NCBI GenBank assembly: GCA_024349245.1
Contig: JALDNG010000022.1
Coordinates: forward strand, 13,028,501 to 13,092,500
Direction: 5' to 3'
Source: Neodontobutis hainanensis
Taxonomy: Eukaryota; Chordata; Actinopteri; Gobiiformes; Odontobutidae
DNA length: 64,000 nucleotides
The notes under the pieces were generated by a model that was not told the origin of the DNA, did not search any database, and worked only from the letters and a program-made list of their open reading frames with translations. Shown here piece after piece: positions 1 through 24,852 of the stretch. Each line of letters starts with the position of its first letter. Position 1 is the stretch's first letter. The position numbers and the translations under genes were made by a program.

Positions 1-3000
1 AATTGGCTTTTAGTTACATATTTAACTTACTTAGATGGTACTTGAGGAGCCACAGATTTATATATGTATACTCTATATTGAAAAGTTTAAAGATGGGCCG
101 CAGTTTTTGAGATGATACAATAGTAAATGAGCTTTGTTATAATAGAGTAAATATACCTATTCCAATCTATTTTTATGAATTATTTGAGCACTGCATTACT
201 TTGCGCTTAGATTGTGTGTCTGTGAGTGTTTAGTGTCCTCACCTTCATGTGTTTCCCAATCATTTGTTATCACTCAGTGTGTGAAGTGTTGATTCCAATA
301 AACAAAAATGTCAGCACTCAAACAGACGTAGATAATCACACGCAGTAAAAAAATAAATACATAATTAATTCAAACATAAACCAGGATTTATGCAGCACTT
401 AAAGTTTAAGCTGTGCACAGACTGGCAGTATAATAAAATGATCTGCGTGGATGATTCAGAAAGTCCTATGATAATTATCTAAGAGAATATTAATACATCA
501 AGCTCATTTATTGCAGTGATTCATTATTTGTGCTGAGGACCAAGCTGCTGTGTTTGGGATTCAGTGAGCCGGTCAGAGCTGTCAGCTGAGCAGTAAGAGA
601 CAGACAGTCAACCAGACAAGCAGGGAGCCAGGAGAGAAAATACACAGTGTGGGAAATACCACACAAACAAGTGAAGAAGATAGTGGGGAAACATATGGTA
701 TGTTTGGTTGGCAATAGCCATATGTTGTGGATGATACTGTCAATAAAAACTTTCAAACATGATTGTGTTGGATTAAGTAGAATATATAGTGTTGTACATA
801 TATAATGCCAGGAGCTCAGCATGTTAAATCCATCGTGCTCAGCCAAGTGACAAGTAGGTGACATGTGATTATACGAAAGGAAACTACAGGATCTCTAGGA
901 AGAGAGTGTCTGTCAGCTAATCAGGTCCCACATGCAAAAAAGTCCTCTCTTTCAGTCCTCACAGGCCAAAGCTAAATTTAGCCGTACACTGTCTTATGAA
1001 TAATATGTACTGTATCCACTTGCCTTTTAGATCCAGTCATTTCTTTCCATCTGTGATCTGTCCTGGGTTTAGGGGGATACTATCAAAAACATACCTGTTT
1101 ATAGACAAATATGGAAAACTGTGTCAAACCTTACCAAAGTGTCTGCCTAATAGATTACATTTATTTTAATGACCTTAGCATAAGATGATTGTGAGTAACC
1201 AAAAACACAGTTTTTTTCTCTAGTTTCTTCAAGAATTGAGATTTTCTATCCATGTTTAAAAAAATGCTCATAAAGCTTATGCTGTATAATTTGGGTTTAC
1301 CTCTTAAAATATACTATTATTTTCGTCTGATAAGCAGGTGCCTTTGCCTTAATTTTGTCCATTTATATTTTTTAATATAAACTGTCTAAAAAGAGCTGAG
1401 ACACGCTCCAGTCCCCTGCCACAATAAATAAAACCTTCGCTCTAACTTACAAAGCAAGCTTTCGTGAGAGAATGGTGCAGCTGAATCTCAAACTTAAAGT
1501 AGTAATATGTATTGTTTAGTGAAGCACTTCCATTGGTAGTAATAGAATATGAATAAGAAAAAGGGCTTAAGATGAGACATGGTTGGAATATTTTCTGCTG
1601 AAGTAGCTTGCTTTGTGCTCTGTCTAATTGTGATAGTGAGTCCATTAATCATGTTTACATGGAGGAATGCCACTTCAGCATTACTCGCGTCATATACTCA
1701 AATGCTCTCACACAGCACAGCACGCAAGGTCCATGTAAATCATTTATGTGTGAGATTTACATTCTCAGGGCCATTAAGTCTGTGGAACCTATGTGTTAGT
1801 CCTTGATTTTAATGAACTGTGTGTGAAGCCTCCATGGATGTCTGAACATGATAACCTGCACACAAACACATGCTAATACAAATCTGTATAAACTAAAGGT
1901 TTTTGGGAGATCAACTTTGACATGACTTTTGAATAAATCTATAGAATTGTACATTATTTTTTATTCTTACACCGTCAGCTCCAAGTTTGTTTAGAAAGAC
2001 AATGAGACAAAATTATTTGTACTAAATAAAAAATAAAATACATAAATTTAAATCCTATACAAATGGGACGCTATAAGGTCATTGTCTTGTGTTGGTGGAT
2101 AACATTTTAAAAGCACGAGACAAGCTAATTTGCAGAAGCTCTGTTCTCCTTTTGAGGAAGCCTTTAATATGCAGCAAACACAATAAAGCACATACTTTAT
2201 TAATTATTATTCATGAGTGTCATGTGTGCCACTTACGCATGACCACAACGAGAGGCGGAGCAACATATGAAACAAGACAAAAGAGCATCCTTGGGATTTT
2301 AATGATCTTATTAGACATTTTGTGGAGGTCTGTATCTTCCTGTCAGTCGCTGTGTTTCCCCTTATCATTCACTGTCCCATTTTTGTTATGTCTTAATTAG
2401 ACCTTTTCAGCTTTGGGTTGTGGTCTACACAGGCTTTGGGCTCTAATGGGATTCAATTAAAATGTTTATGTATGTGGTCAACCAATCACTAAGGCCTTTA
2501 ATCAGCCCAGTGTGGAATGCCCTGTAATAGAAAAGGTCAGTAGTCTTAACACTTATCATCTGCTTTTTTTCAGGGGCAGCAGGTGACAGCAAGGACTTAA
2601 TTAGAAAGTGGTGCCACATACCACTGTAGCTGAAATATATAGGGAAAGGAGCAGTAATAGTAAAGATCTTAAAGTGTCTAGATAATGTGTTGTATGCTTA
2701 CTTTTACATAATACTTGTATCCCTCCCCAATTAGAACAACCTCTGACAGATACCGTCTGCATTTAGCCTCTTCTGTGTTCACCACATGCACTCTGCAGAT
2801 ACAGAGGGAAGGATAATAGGGGCCTCAAATCAATATTGAAGGTTTTAAATGGAAAGTCAATTAATAAATATCAATAATTATTTTTCTTCAATAACAACTA
2901 AAGTACATGCACAACTATTAAGGTTTGGATGGATTGCATATTTCTTTTGTTCCATAACAATAATGATTGTTTGTGGCAATGTCATTTAAAGCATCTTAAA

Positions 3001-4735
3001 GTCCAACCGACAATAAAACATTTATTTCAATGGTGATAAAAGTCTTTGAAAGCAACTGAAATACCCTCTTCTCCTTCTTTAGCCAAATATTATTAATAAT
3101 TTATTATGATTGCTTAATATTGTAACTTTCAAACGTTCCAGTCCAGCCTGAGGCCAGTTCCGGTCTCTCTCTGAAATCCATTATTTAACCTCACACCTCC
3201 GCTGCCACAAATCGTTAAAACATTACACAGTTAGTTTAGACTGTAGAATCTTAAAATCCTTGTTGCCAAAAATATATTTTTGTGTTTCCACATTACTAAA
3301 GAAAACAATTCTTGGAACTGTTGATCTGTAGGTTAGCCTGCCTTCTGCCTCCTTCTGCTTCACTGTGAAATGTTGGTGAATCACCGCAGTCTGTCCTCGG
3401 GTCCTTTGGGCCCACTGTCATACAGTCACCTTGACTCCCTTTGTTTTTTTATTTGCCCCACATTTAGTTTATTTTGGAGCCTCTCTGTTCAAACACAGTG
3501 CATAGACAGTACAGCAGAGATTAGTAGAGAATCAGTTAATGTCTTTATTTAAGAGAGATATGTCCTTTTTTGCGTTTTCAGTTTCTGTTTATCTGTACTC
3601 AGCTGATGGAATTTGGGCACAATACAGATGTTTGAATATGGCATTTAAAGATAACCACATACCATAGCTAAATATATTTAAAACACTGTTTTCCTGGCTT
3701 GTGTGCTGTTATAATAACAACACTGAACATATTTTCACCTATTGTATTATGAATCATTGTAATAGAGCTAAGAAGCGTAGGTGCATAGGCTTATATATAT
3801 AAAATGTAAATGTAAATGTAAAATGTAATCTTAGTCAAAATAAAATGAAATATATCAATACAATATATTATTTTTCTATTTTAAACTTGGGCGCTCTTCG
3901 TTCTCATCTATGTTCTCAGCAGGAGTGTAAAAACAGTATATTACTTCTCTAACCTCCTGCTGTGCACATTTATCATCTCGTGAACCAATTATAAGTTACT
4001 GTTACTGTAAATAGCTAATATTTTATTTATCCCACCAAGAGAATATATCTTCTTTCGTGAATTAGTTAAAACTATTGGTTAAAAATACTGGATTTCATGC
4101 TTTGGGAGACACACTGTTTTTATTTGGGACCAGCAGTAAGTCACATGCCCCAGCATTCACAGTGTGAGTTAAGCGAGCGGTATGGATATGGATTTAACAT
4201 GAACAGAGCGACCTCAATTACCCTTTGCTTGTGTTCTGACCTGTGTGGGGCTCTTTGTCATTATGTGTAAATTATTGCATTGGTTGTTTTGGTGAGTCTT
4301 GTTTTCATCATTTAACTGAGCATCAAAAGAAAAATGCTTTAGCTTGTTTGGAATTGGGCATTTGTCTTATAATGATAAAATTTATATAATCTTACAAATG
4401 CTGTATTAATTGCCCAGTGTGATTTAAAATGATTTATCTGTGTTTTACTCTAAAGTATTGATCTTTATGTTTGCTATTGTCACTCATGTAGCTTTGTTCA
4501 TAATCATTACCATTACGTTTTATTAAATCCATTAAATATATGACACTATTATGTGGAGAGTTTTAATGAAAAATATTTGCAAAATTATAATCGGACAAAT
4601 GTATAGAGTATACTCACAGATACTTTGGGTTTTCCTAGCTTTTACCACATATCAGTATCTTGTAAATTAAAATCTAATTGCATGGGCCTCAGTTTTTTTA
4701 AACATGGTTGTGTATTGCTTGTGTGTTGTGTCCAG
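1..4735. other. AT-rich non-coding DNA, probably intron of the upstream glypican gene
   Basis: I find no exon with convincing splice sites and protein similarity here, and the short open frames look random. Because the next exon (4736) starts with an in-frame splice acceptor and encodes the C-terminal part of a glypican, this stretch is most likely part of the preceding intron. GPC3/5-class genes are known for very long introns. No clear mobile element was recognised. Confidence 0.5.
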
Positions 4736-16699
<11,964 letters not shown>

Positions 16700-18855
16700 C
16701 CTTCACTTTTTTGCACAGAGACAGAGAGATGACCACTGGCCGTGTGTTTAGTGGTGGTGTTGGGAGTGAGGCACATCTCAGTCACTCTGACAGCTCTTTG
16801 TTGAGGATCATGCTGCTGTGATGTCGAGACAAGTGCACAAATGTATTTTTCTATTACTTGTACTAACTTCTACACAGTGTTTTGTATTTCACTTGGATAA
16901 AGCAGAAGGCACAGACTATTTAAAGAGATATGTAAATACATATGGTTCTTATATATTATATATATTTATAAAGAGTTTCTATAGGTAAAAAGAATTGATG
17001 TGTAAATAGAGATTATTCTAGACAATGGATGCAAGCGAACATTTGGCTTGGTGATATTTGATTTTGATATTACTTTATGTATCCTCATCAACATAAGAAC
17101 CTATGACTATAAAGCCCTTTAAGAAAGCAAAAGACCGTCACAGTGTGATTTGACAGTTTGCCTGCCACTAGCTTTTTTGTTGCAAGATGTTCACTTGAAA
17201 GAATAAGAATGGTTATTTTATTCATAGAGTATTCTACTACTTCTCTTTGGTTTGCAATTTTCCTAAGCTCGACCTTTTACAATGTGTTTTCCTAATGCCC
17301 TGTGATGCACAGTGGTTAGCTACACCCTAATGTTAACCAAATACTTACAATTACATTGCACATTGTTGTTTTTCCTCTTTTTATTTTTCATCTACCTAAA
17401 ATAAGGCTCTCAGAAATGTTTTATCCTCTCCCATACCCCAACCCACAATACTTCTACACAAAGTTCAGATGTTTTGTACAAGTTTATTATTGTATTTTAA
17501 ATCTCAATGCAAGCAATCTCAGCAACCTCAGTTTTTCTATTGTCCGAGACTTTCAAAGCAGCGTAGCATGTTTAATGCTATGAATGCTAGAATAATTCAG
17601 TAGTCATTATGCCCTGTAAGTCAGTGTCCATGCTGTGCCCATTATTGATATGGTTTTTGGTTCTTGTGGTTTTAATGTTGGAGATAGTTACACTTATATT
17701 TCAAAGGTCTTTAAGTTGAAACTCATTTCCCCTTTTTGTAATGATAAAAAATAAAAAGCTCTTTTTGTTTGTTCTACTTAAGATTTGTAATAGATAAAGG
17801 ACCCACTGTGTGGTGTTTTTAAGCCAGGTTTTATACTGAATCAGATTACATTACATTGTAAGATCTTCATTGTGATACACGTGTTATCATCTTTGTATCC
17901 TGTGAGACTGATCTAAGTACAGCTGGGCCCACATCCAAACATGTAAATGAAATATAATTCATATTAATTACGATCATGAAGCCCTTCTGGCTCTCTGTTG
18001 GGTGTCAAACCTCCAAACTGTGCACCGCAGGGCCGACAACTGGAATACTGATGAAACAGATTAAGAAGTGAAGGACGCTGGGTGCATTTTGAACAGGCCT
18101 CTATCTTCAGTCTTATATTCATTGTACTCACTGTAGCTCATATACAGGTTGTGTTTGACCAGGATTGTGTTAAGGGAGAAAATTGTTTGCGCTGCAGATT
18201 AAAATTTCATATTGCTGACTTTAGACAGGGCTGAATATCGCTGACAGATGAGACTATTTAGAAATATCATTACGAGCTTAACTGTGCCGTGTAGGTACAG
18301 AGCCCAAATGTCATATTACAGGAAGCTTTTACATCAAGCCTAATCAGCCATGTCAGCCAGTTATTACTCATTTATTAGATACACACAAAGAGTTGAGACA
18401 ACATTTTGAATGCAAGCCAAGTCTTCCACAAACACAACCACAACCCCTACAAACACACTACATCAGATAATATTTTGCTACGAAGTATGTTGTCCATATT
18501 TTGAAGCCATTATTGACTGAGTTGAAGACAAAAAGCTAATTTTTTGTCTACATAAAAATATTATTCTGTTCATTTAAAAATACTAAAAGCTGCTTATATA
18601 TTTGTGTACAGTTATTTTTCAGAGCAGTTCTTCAGTAGTACAGATATGACAGCTGGTTGTATGTCCACTGCTGGGTTTTGTTTCAGTGTGTGGTAAGCCA
18701 GGCATTGAGCTGTGCTTTGTTACAGTGTTAAATAAAAAATGACTACATTTATTTCATTTATGCCTAACATTTGTTTCTAGAAATGTTCATTTGTGTTTGT
18801 GATTATGAATGCTATACCCCAGGGTTAGAAAGTGCCCACTAAAGCATCAAATAAA
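16700..18855 (+). promoter_or_regulatory. gpc5-like 3' UTR with candidate poly(A) signals
   Basis: AT-rich sequence after the stop codon. AATAAA occurs at 17750-17755, followed by a T/GT-rich stretch (TTTTTGTTTGTTC), and again at 18850-18855, followed 25-50 nt later by a strong GT-rich element (TTTGTTGTTGTCTGTTGTGTC). Either could end the transcript, giving a 3' UTR of about 1.1 or 2.2 kb. The second has the better downstream element. Confidence 0.45.
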
Positions 18856-19454
18856 GTTACATGGTTTCTGTAGCACAGTTTGATTTGTTGTTGTCTGTTG
18901 TGTCATTAATTAAATTCCCCAAATTAACAACATAAATGTCATATTTTTTTTGTGTTTGTAGTGTTAAAAGTGTAATATAATTATTTTACTGAGCCGGTTG
19001 CCATGGGGTGAATTACCTGTGAGCGGGTGGGGTACATTGGGCAGGAGGTGAACTTTGTTTCCTCATAGTTCTTTTATAGACTTTTATCTTAATGATTTGA
19101 ACAAGATCAGCAGGTGCGCAGGTGATGGCTCATCTCCAGAACTGCAGAGGTTACAGGCAGTAGCATATCTGCAGGGATCAGGACTAAAACTGTTAGGAAA
19201 ATCAGAATCAAGGTGTATTTGGGATGTGCAGGAAAACGTTTTGCAGGATTAAGACCTACAACTAAAATACTAAGAACAAATTCTACAACACACCTTCAAA
19301 GGTTTAGTGGAGTCCTCTCAAGGGCTCAGGGCTGTTTTGGAGAAGAAGATGAACACATTGGTCTCATTATACTTCAGTCAGCACTATTTAAAAAAATAAT
19401 TAGTAACATGTATCATATTTCATTCTAAAATAACAAAACAGACAAACATGACAC

Positions 19455-19515
19455 ACCCATGTCTGCGATCAGGATTTGAACCCACGGCTGATTCAGTTCA
19501 CTGAGATGTGCATAA
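19455..19515 (-). repeat. tRNA-like SINE fragment (B-box)
   Basis: The minus strand reads CAGTGAACTGAATCAGCC followed by GTGGGTTCAAATCC, which matches the RNA polymerase III B-box (GGTTCGANTCC) with one change. There is no full cloverleaf, so I read it as a tRNA-derived SINE remnant, not a tRNA gene. Confidence 0.3.
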
Positions 19516-22500
19516 AACCAGCTTTCTTCCAAGTAATTGGCAGCAGCAGCAAGGATATCAATGCTATCTGCTTTATTTATTGTAATTTACTATTTTCCTG
19601 TAAATAATGATCCTGCTTATAATGAATAATCATATTTTTAGTTAAACTAGACATTGTTGTTTAATATCAGCATCCTACAACTATTAGCTTCAGTTGACCC
19701 AGGGCATCTATGTTAATATGGCAATAGATATTTGGCAATGAATGCACTGAGAACATGTTCCTCAAACAGGTTAAAACTGAGTTGGATTAAGCCATTGGAG
19801 TAGTTTATATATTTATGTGTATGGGAACTGAGCCGGCGCTCTTTGGCCTCTGGCCCTTTTACAGATTACTGTGATTGGATTGGCAGAGTCAAGAGGTTGG
19901 CATTGCTTACCCTGCTGGCGCGGGACCCTGCCAAGGGATGATCGCAAATAAAGACATCATTGAATGCAAATTGCCATGGAGAGGAAGACGCAGTGTGAGA
20001 TGTGTGAGAATGCTCCCATTTCTCACACTGACGGGGGCGCAATCGTAGCCCAAACCATGTACTGTATATATGTAACCCCTAAACACTAGCATTTACGTCT
20101 ACAAATGATTTTATTTGTTTTAATGTGGTTTAATGACATTATATCACATTATCGGCCATGGCCATGTTTTCTACCTGTCTCTGTTATCAATGGACCTTTT
20201 TACGTCTGTTTTCTAAGTGCCATTACAGTTAAAGATGTAATGTATAGTTTGCACAGAGAGAGTTTTTTTTTAATTAAAAGTCTTGTTTAGCTTGTTTCTT
20301 ATGCTTTGATGCAGCTAAGCATTAGATTTGTATCGCATTAGTTCTACTGTAATGTCACAAACAAACTTACAAAGCACCATTAAAAAATCTGTGCATGGAC
20401 TGTGTATGGACTTTAAAGGAAAAAATGCACCCAAGTGATGGATTTTGAAATGTAAAAATATTGGCGTGAAACCAAGTTGCACAAGATTGTAGTTTAAAGT
20501 TGGCATGGTTAGATTCAGAACAGGGTAAATGACTCTTCCCATTTAACCAACACAACTTATTTCAACAGTCATCCCTGAGGTGTGGATCTCTTCATGTTAC
20601 TTCTACTGCAGCTGAATGTGTAGGTCATTGTTTCAGACAGCTCCTGGGTCTGTAACAGAGTCCTGCATATCATGTGCTGATAGGCATAATAGGTAGGAGC
20701 ATGGCACAAGTCTAAATTTGGGCTTCAACTTGTTTAACACTGAAAGCTGATCAACTTCACAGCAGTTGGCAGCCTCTGTATTCACCATTGCGTACCACCA
20801 GCTCCAGAGCAGCTGAAGCAATCAGGGATTAAGTGTCTCGCTGAAGGGCACTTTAACACCAGTTTTAAATGAAAGCAGAGCAGTGATCCACCATCTTACC
20901 TTGGCACACCCATTTTATCTCAACTATCCCAGCTGAGATGCAAACCTTTAAATGCTTCTGCTGAGCGCTGGACCAAAAAGTGGCTGTTTACACACTAACT
21001 TTGGCTCACGTCCTAAGTTTCAGGTTCAAGCAAGTTCACGTTGGCCTGGACTCCATCCAGTCTTTCACCCGCTTGTCATTATGTCAGTTTTCATTGGCAA
21101 CCACTCTGCAATCCTATCTTGAGTGACAGACAGTTTGGATTAAGAGTGGCAGGTAAGCTATTATAAGAAACAGGACTTTATTATCAGTGTGTCTGAAGTG
21201 GACTGCATGCAACAGGTGTCACTGTAAAGGTATGTGGCAAACAGTCAACAACAAGAATGTAATACTCGTACAAATCCAGGTGCTACCAAAAATGACATCG
21301 GAGTGATCCGTTCAGAAGTATATAGCTGTCATTGTGATTTTCAAGTATTAATGAGAAGAGTAAAATCCTTCAACAAAACTTAGAATCAAACATATGCAGG
21401 CTGAAGCAGGCTAAGCATATTTGTCTTTCATTATTTACTTTACTGACATCGTCACGCTCTGATACTTCACAGGTATGCATTTGGAAATGTACCATCTTAA
21501 GATTTATGTGCATAGTTATAAAGGTATTTGTGTCAGATTGAGTAAATGGTAATGATAAAACATCAAAAGGCCTTCTGTGATTTATAGACTGATGTCTGTT
21601 TGGAGTTCACCACCTCCAAAGACAACACAAGTAATTCCATTTCACACATGGAAATTTCAGTTTGTTCAGACATTTGATAATGATCTAATATGGGCCATAC
21701 ATAAGTATTTCATTGACTAAAATGTTGTTGAATTAGAAATTATTTTGTTGCCCCAAGACATAATATAATTTTTTTTGTGATGGAGATTTTCTATGATAAA
21801 AATGACATGCTCGATGTTTCTGCATTTGTTTTATAAAAATAAGCAGTTGGTGTACTAAATAAAGCAAACCTTATATGATCCCTGTTAAAACATGCTATTG
21901 TGTTGTATGTAACCTTTGTAGTATTGTCCATTACAACCTTTGTGCAAAACAAGGGAGCAGATTTAATAGTGACCAAAAATGTTTCTGATATCAAACTAAT
22001 CTGTTGAAATTTGTGACAAAAGCCACTTCCTCAGGAAAAAAGTCAAAACACTTGGTTGATACTAATCACTCTCATTTCTATAGGGTGATTTAAATGTTTT
22101 CCTCCCTTGGGCTAGACTGGCTTGTATGTGTAAGTCTTTTAACACATTAATCCTAACACCGCTGAGCTTGCCAAGGCAATAAATCATTGGCTGGATTAAC
22201 ACTTGCCCCAACGTTACACTGGGTGCGTGTAGAACTGAGCATGCAGCAAACAACATGCGTGTGTGCGTGCCTTGTTTTTACTTTGAAAGATTGTACCGTT
22301 AAAGGTGTGTCCTTTAGATGACTCAAAAATTGGGCTGACTGTGCATCATCTAACAAAAAGACAGTCATGGCTTGAATGGTTGGCTCATACAGTATGGCCC
22401 ATGGATCATTAGTGAAGTTTTAGGCTGAAAATCTAGGGTCACTCTTTCTTTTGTCCTTAACCTAAAGATAACAGTAATCATTCTAAAACCCATCAGCACT

Positions 22501-22989
22501 GCATTGTTACTTTTTGTAAAAAGTTTTTTTTATTTTTATCAAGTGAGCTTTACTTACAGTAGGTATTGCCATTTATAAAGCCAGCCAGAATATTTCTAGT
22601 TCTTGGCTGTACCCTTTACTGGCTGTGCTTTTACTAAAGGAAAATGCTAAGACACAAACCTATCCTAAAATTAAACTATTGCTTAAAGCTTTAAAGTTTA
22701 TTTGAGATTAAAGTCTCATATTAGTTTATCTATTTTGTTTTGTTGTGTCGTCATCATCACTCTCATTTTACTCCCACCTAATACAAGAAAGGGTCTGAGT
22801 AATAAACCACAGTTTCTCCCAAGAAATGAATATGAATCTCCATTTTCATCCAGAGTACATAGGGGATTGTTTTAATTAACCTCCTCTAACCCTAAACCTG
22901 TCTTTTTTGAATTTACACTCACTCAATTTATCTTCCACTTATTACAGTAAATGGATTTTATATAAATAGAAACTAATTATGCGACTAAC

Positions 22990-23104
22990 TGGCCATTGTC
23001 CAGAGCGTACCCCGCCTAAAGCCCAAGGTTTCTGGGATAGGCTCCAGTCACTCGTGACCCCTAATGGGACCAAACAGAAGAAAATAAATAATAATAAAAA
23101 AAAA
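22990..23104 (+). repeat. Fish interspersed-repeat 3' fragment with AT-rich tail
   Basis: It contains the characteristic series GTCCAGAGCGTACCCCGCC ... GGGATAGGCTCCAGTCACTC ... GTGACCCCTAATGGGA, followed by AATAAATAATAATAAA. This phrase series is the 3' part of a repeat scattered in very high copy through teleost genomes. Only the tail is present. Confidence 0.75.
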
Positions 23105-24389
23105 GAACCTAAAACTTCTACAGCTTTACAATCACTTACAAATAGCATATAATGCACATTATTTATGGATTTTGAGCTTGTCAGTCAGGGCTTAGTTTGA
23201 CCTTTTGTGGCCAGCCTTGGGTCAACCCAGCACTGCTGCGAGGGAGGACGTGGGATGTGATTACTAGACAGGGCAAGACAGCTCATCGGTCACATCCACC
23301 AGCCTAAATGAGCCGCAGGAGGACACTAACTTTCTCCAGACCAGCGCCCTTAAGAGTTATGGCTGTATGTAAGGCTATGAGTCTAGGACCAAGATCTGGG
23401 ACCAAGATCTAGTTCAGCTTTTCTTTTTTTTCTTTTTTTTAAACCGGACAACAATTGTAGTTAAGAATTGAAGTGTTACTTATGGACAATAATAAGGATA
23501 ATACCAGTCAACATGTAATCACTGGATAACATTTCTGAACTGGTTACTATGGCACCTGACTATGACTGGGGCATATTAGGGAGAAATATGAAATATTGTG
23601 TCCTTGAAGTTATTGTGGCAAGCAATTGGTAAGATTTGAGTAGCTTTGAGAAGGACTGCTATGACAATGACAAGACAGCTGGATCAGGGCATGTCCACAA
23701 CATTCAATATTCCATGCCTCAAAGTAGGAAGCTATGTCTCCGTATTTCAAATATAAAGACAAGTATGGTTTCTATTTTATACAAAAGCCTTACAACAGAC
23801 CCCACACAACAGGAACTCGATTAAAAGTGTCTAAATAGTGAAGTGTGTTAGCTATTAGTGGTCAACATTAGACACAAATTCTCTACAGAACATGTGTGGA
23901 CATTGTTAGTAGTAAGAGTTTTAGGCTGCTTACTTAGCCTCTTTACTCCTCCTTAAGCCTACTTTTAATTTGGACACATACATAGCAAACTCAACATCAT
24001 ATGGAAATGGTAAAACGTTACCGGTGCCCGAGACTTGGGTCATAATGAACATGTTTCTCCAATGTTTATTACCCGCTTTGTCTCCCGAGTATTACATTTT
24101 ACAACCTACAGGGGGCGCAGTTCAGCACAAGTCGCTACAGGAAGCGCACAAAGAGAGAAAGCGGAGTGAGCATCACACTCCCATCTGCACACACGCAACA
24201 GCACGCGTTTCATTGTCCCAAAGCTTAGAAACAAGGATTTCCACTACACTTCTGTCTTCAGCCTAAAAAACCTCTTTCAAAACAGCGGCTTCTTCCAGTG
24301 TGTTTGGGCTCATTTCTATTCAAATGAACTGATAAACCTGCACCGGCTTTAGCTAAGGACACCTGCTCCTCCCTGTCTCTCTCCTTCGT

Positions 24390-24707
24390 TCTGTCTTTTG
24401 TCTGTGGCATCTCTGCAGCCCTCACTGTGAGTCGGTGGCAGCAGCAGCAGCAGTGAAGCGGAGGAGGAGCAGCGGGGTGAAACTGACACCTACAGCCGCG
24501 CGTCGCAGCCTCTTCTCCCGCAGGAAACAGCACCTCGCACCGGCTGCCGCACCGGGAGCCCTGGTCGTCACGTTTTTTGACTTTTTTAATTGTCTTTCCC
24601 GGTACTGCTGCAAACTCTCAGCCATAAAGCAGTAACAAAACAACACTGCTTTACTGTCTCGAGACTTGAATCCCGGCTCTCTGAAGGGTGGTGGTCTACC
24701 TGGGAAG
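24390..24707 (+). promoter_or_regulatory. gpc1: CpG-rich promoter and 5' UTR region of gpc1
   Basis: GC and CpG content rise sharply from about 24430 (for example AGCCGCGCGTCGCAGCC and CACCGGCTGCCGCACCGGGA) and continue into exon 1, while flanking DNA is AT-rich. No TATA box was recognised at a convincing place, so dispersed CpG-island initiation is likely. No ATG codon was noted in the open stretch just before the start, and a short (GCA)n run lies at 24437-24452. The transcription start itself cannot be fixed from sequence. Confidence 0.5.
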
Positions 24708-24852
24708 ATGCGAGTGCCGGTGCTTCTGTTGTTGTGTCTCTGTTCAGGACTGGGCCGAGTGAGAGGGGCGGACAAGAGCTGCTCGGACCTGCGGCAGTTC
24801 TACACCGGGAAAGGCTTCACTCTGGCCGGGGTTCCTCAGAACGAGATTTCAG
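24708..24852 (+). CDS. gpc1: gpc1 exon 1: signal peptide and first core cysteine
   Basis: The ATG at 24708 has A at -3 (GGAAGATGC). It is the natural start because it opens directly into a leucine-rich signal peptide ending GRVRG, with the mature protein beginning near ADKSC. The exon then encodes SCSDLRQFYTGKGF and VPQNEIS and ends at donor GTAAGT in phase 1. Glypican first exons end at this same place, before GEHLR. Confidence 0.93.

Larger units (their letters stand above)
18856..24389. other. Intergenic region between the two glypican genes
   Basis: No supportable gene. It contains a tRNA-like B-box fragment near 19.46-19.50 kb (minus strand), a 10-bp inverted repeat at 19991-20030 and a fish repeat tail at 22990-23104. 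The rest is unremarkable AT-rich DNA that could hold enhancers, which I cannot recognise from one sequence. Confidence 0.55.

Noticed and set aside
24258..24775. Minus-strand and alternative-frame open reading over the gpc1 promoter and exon 1
   Set aside because: Shadow frames of a CpG-rich region; no signal, no splice support and antisense to a clear gene.
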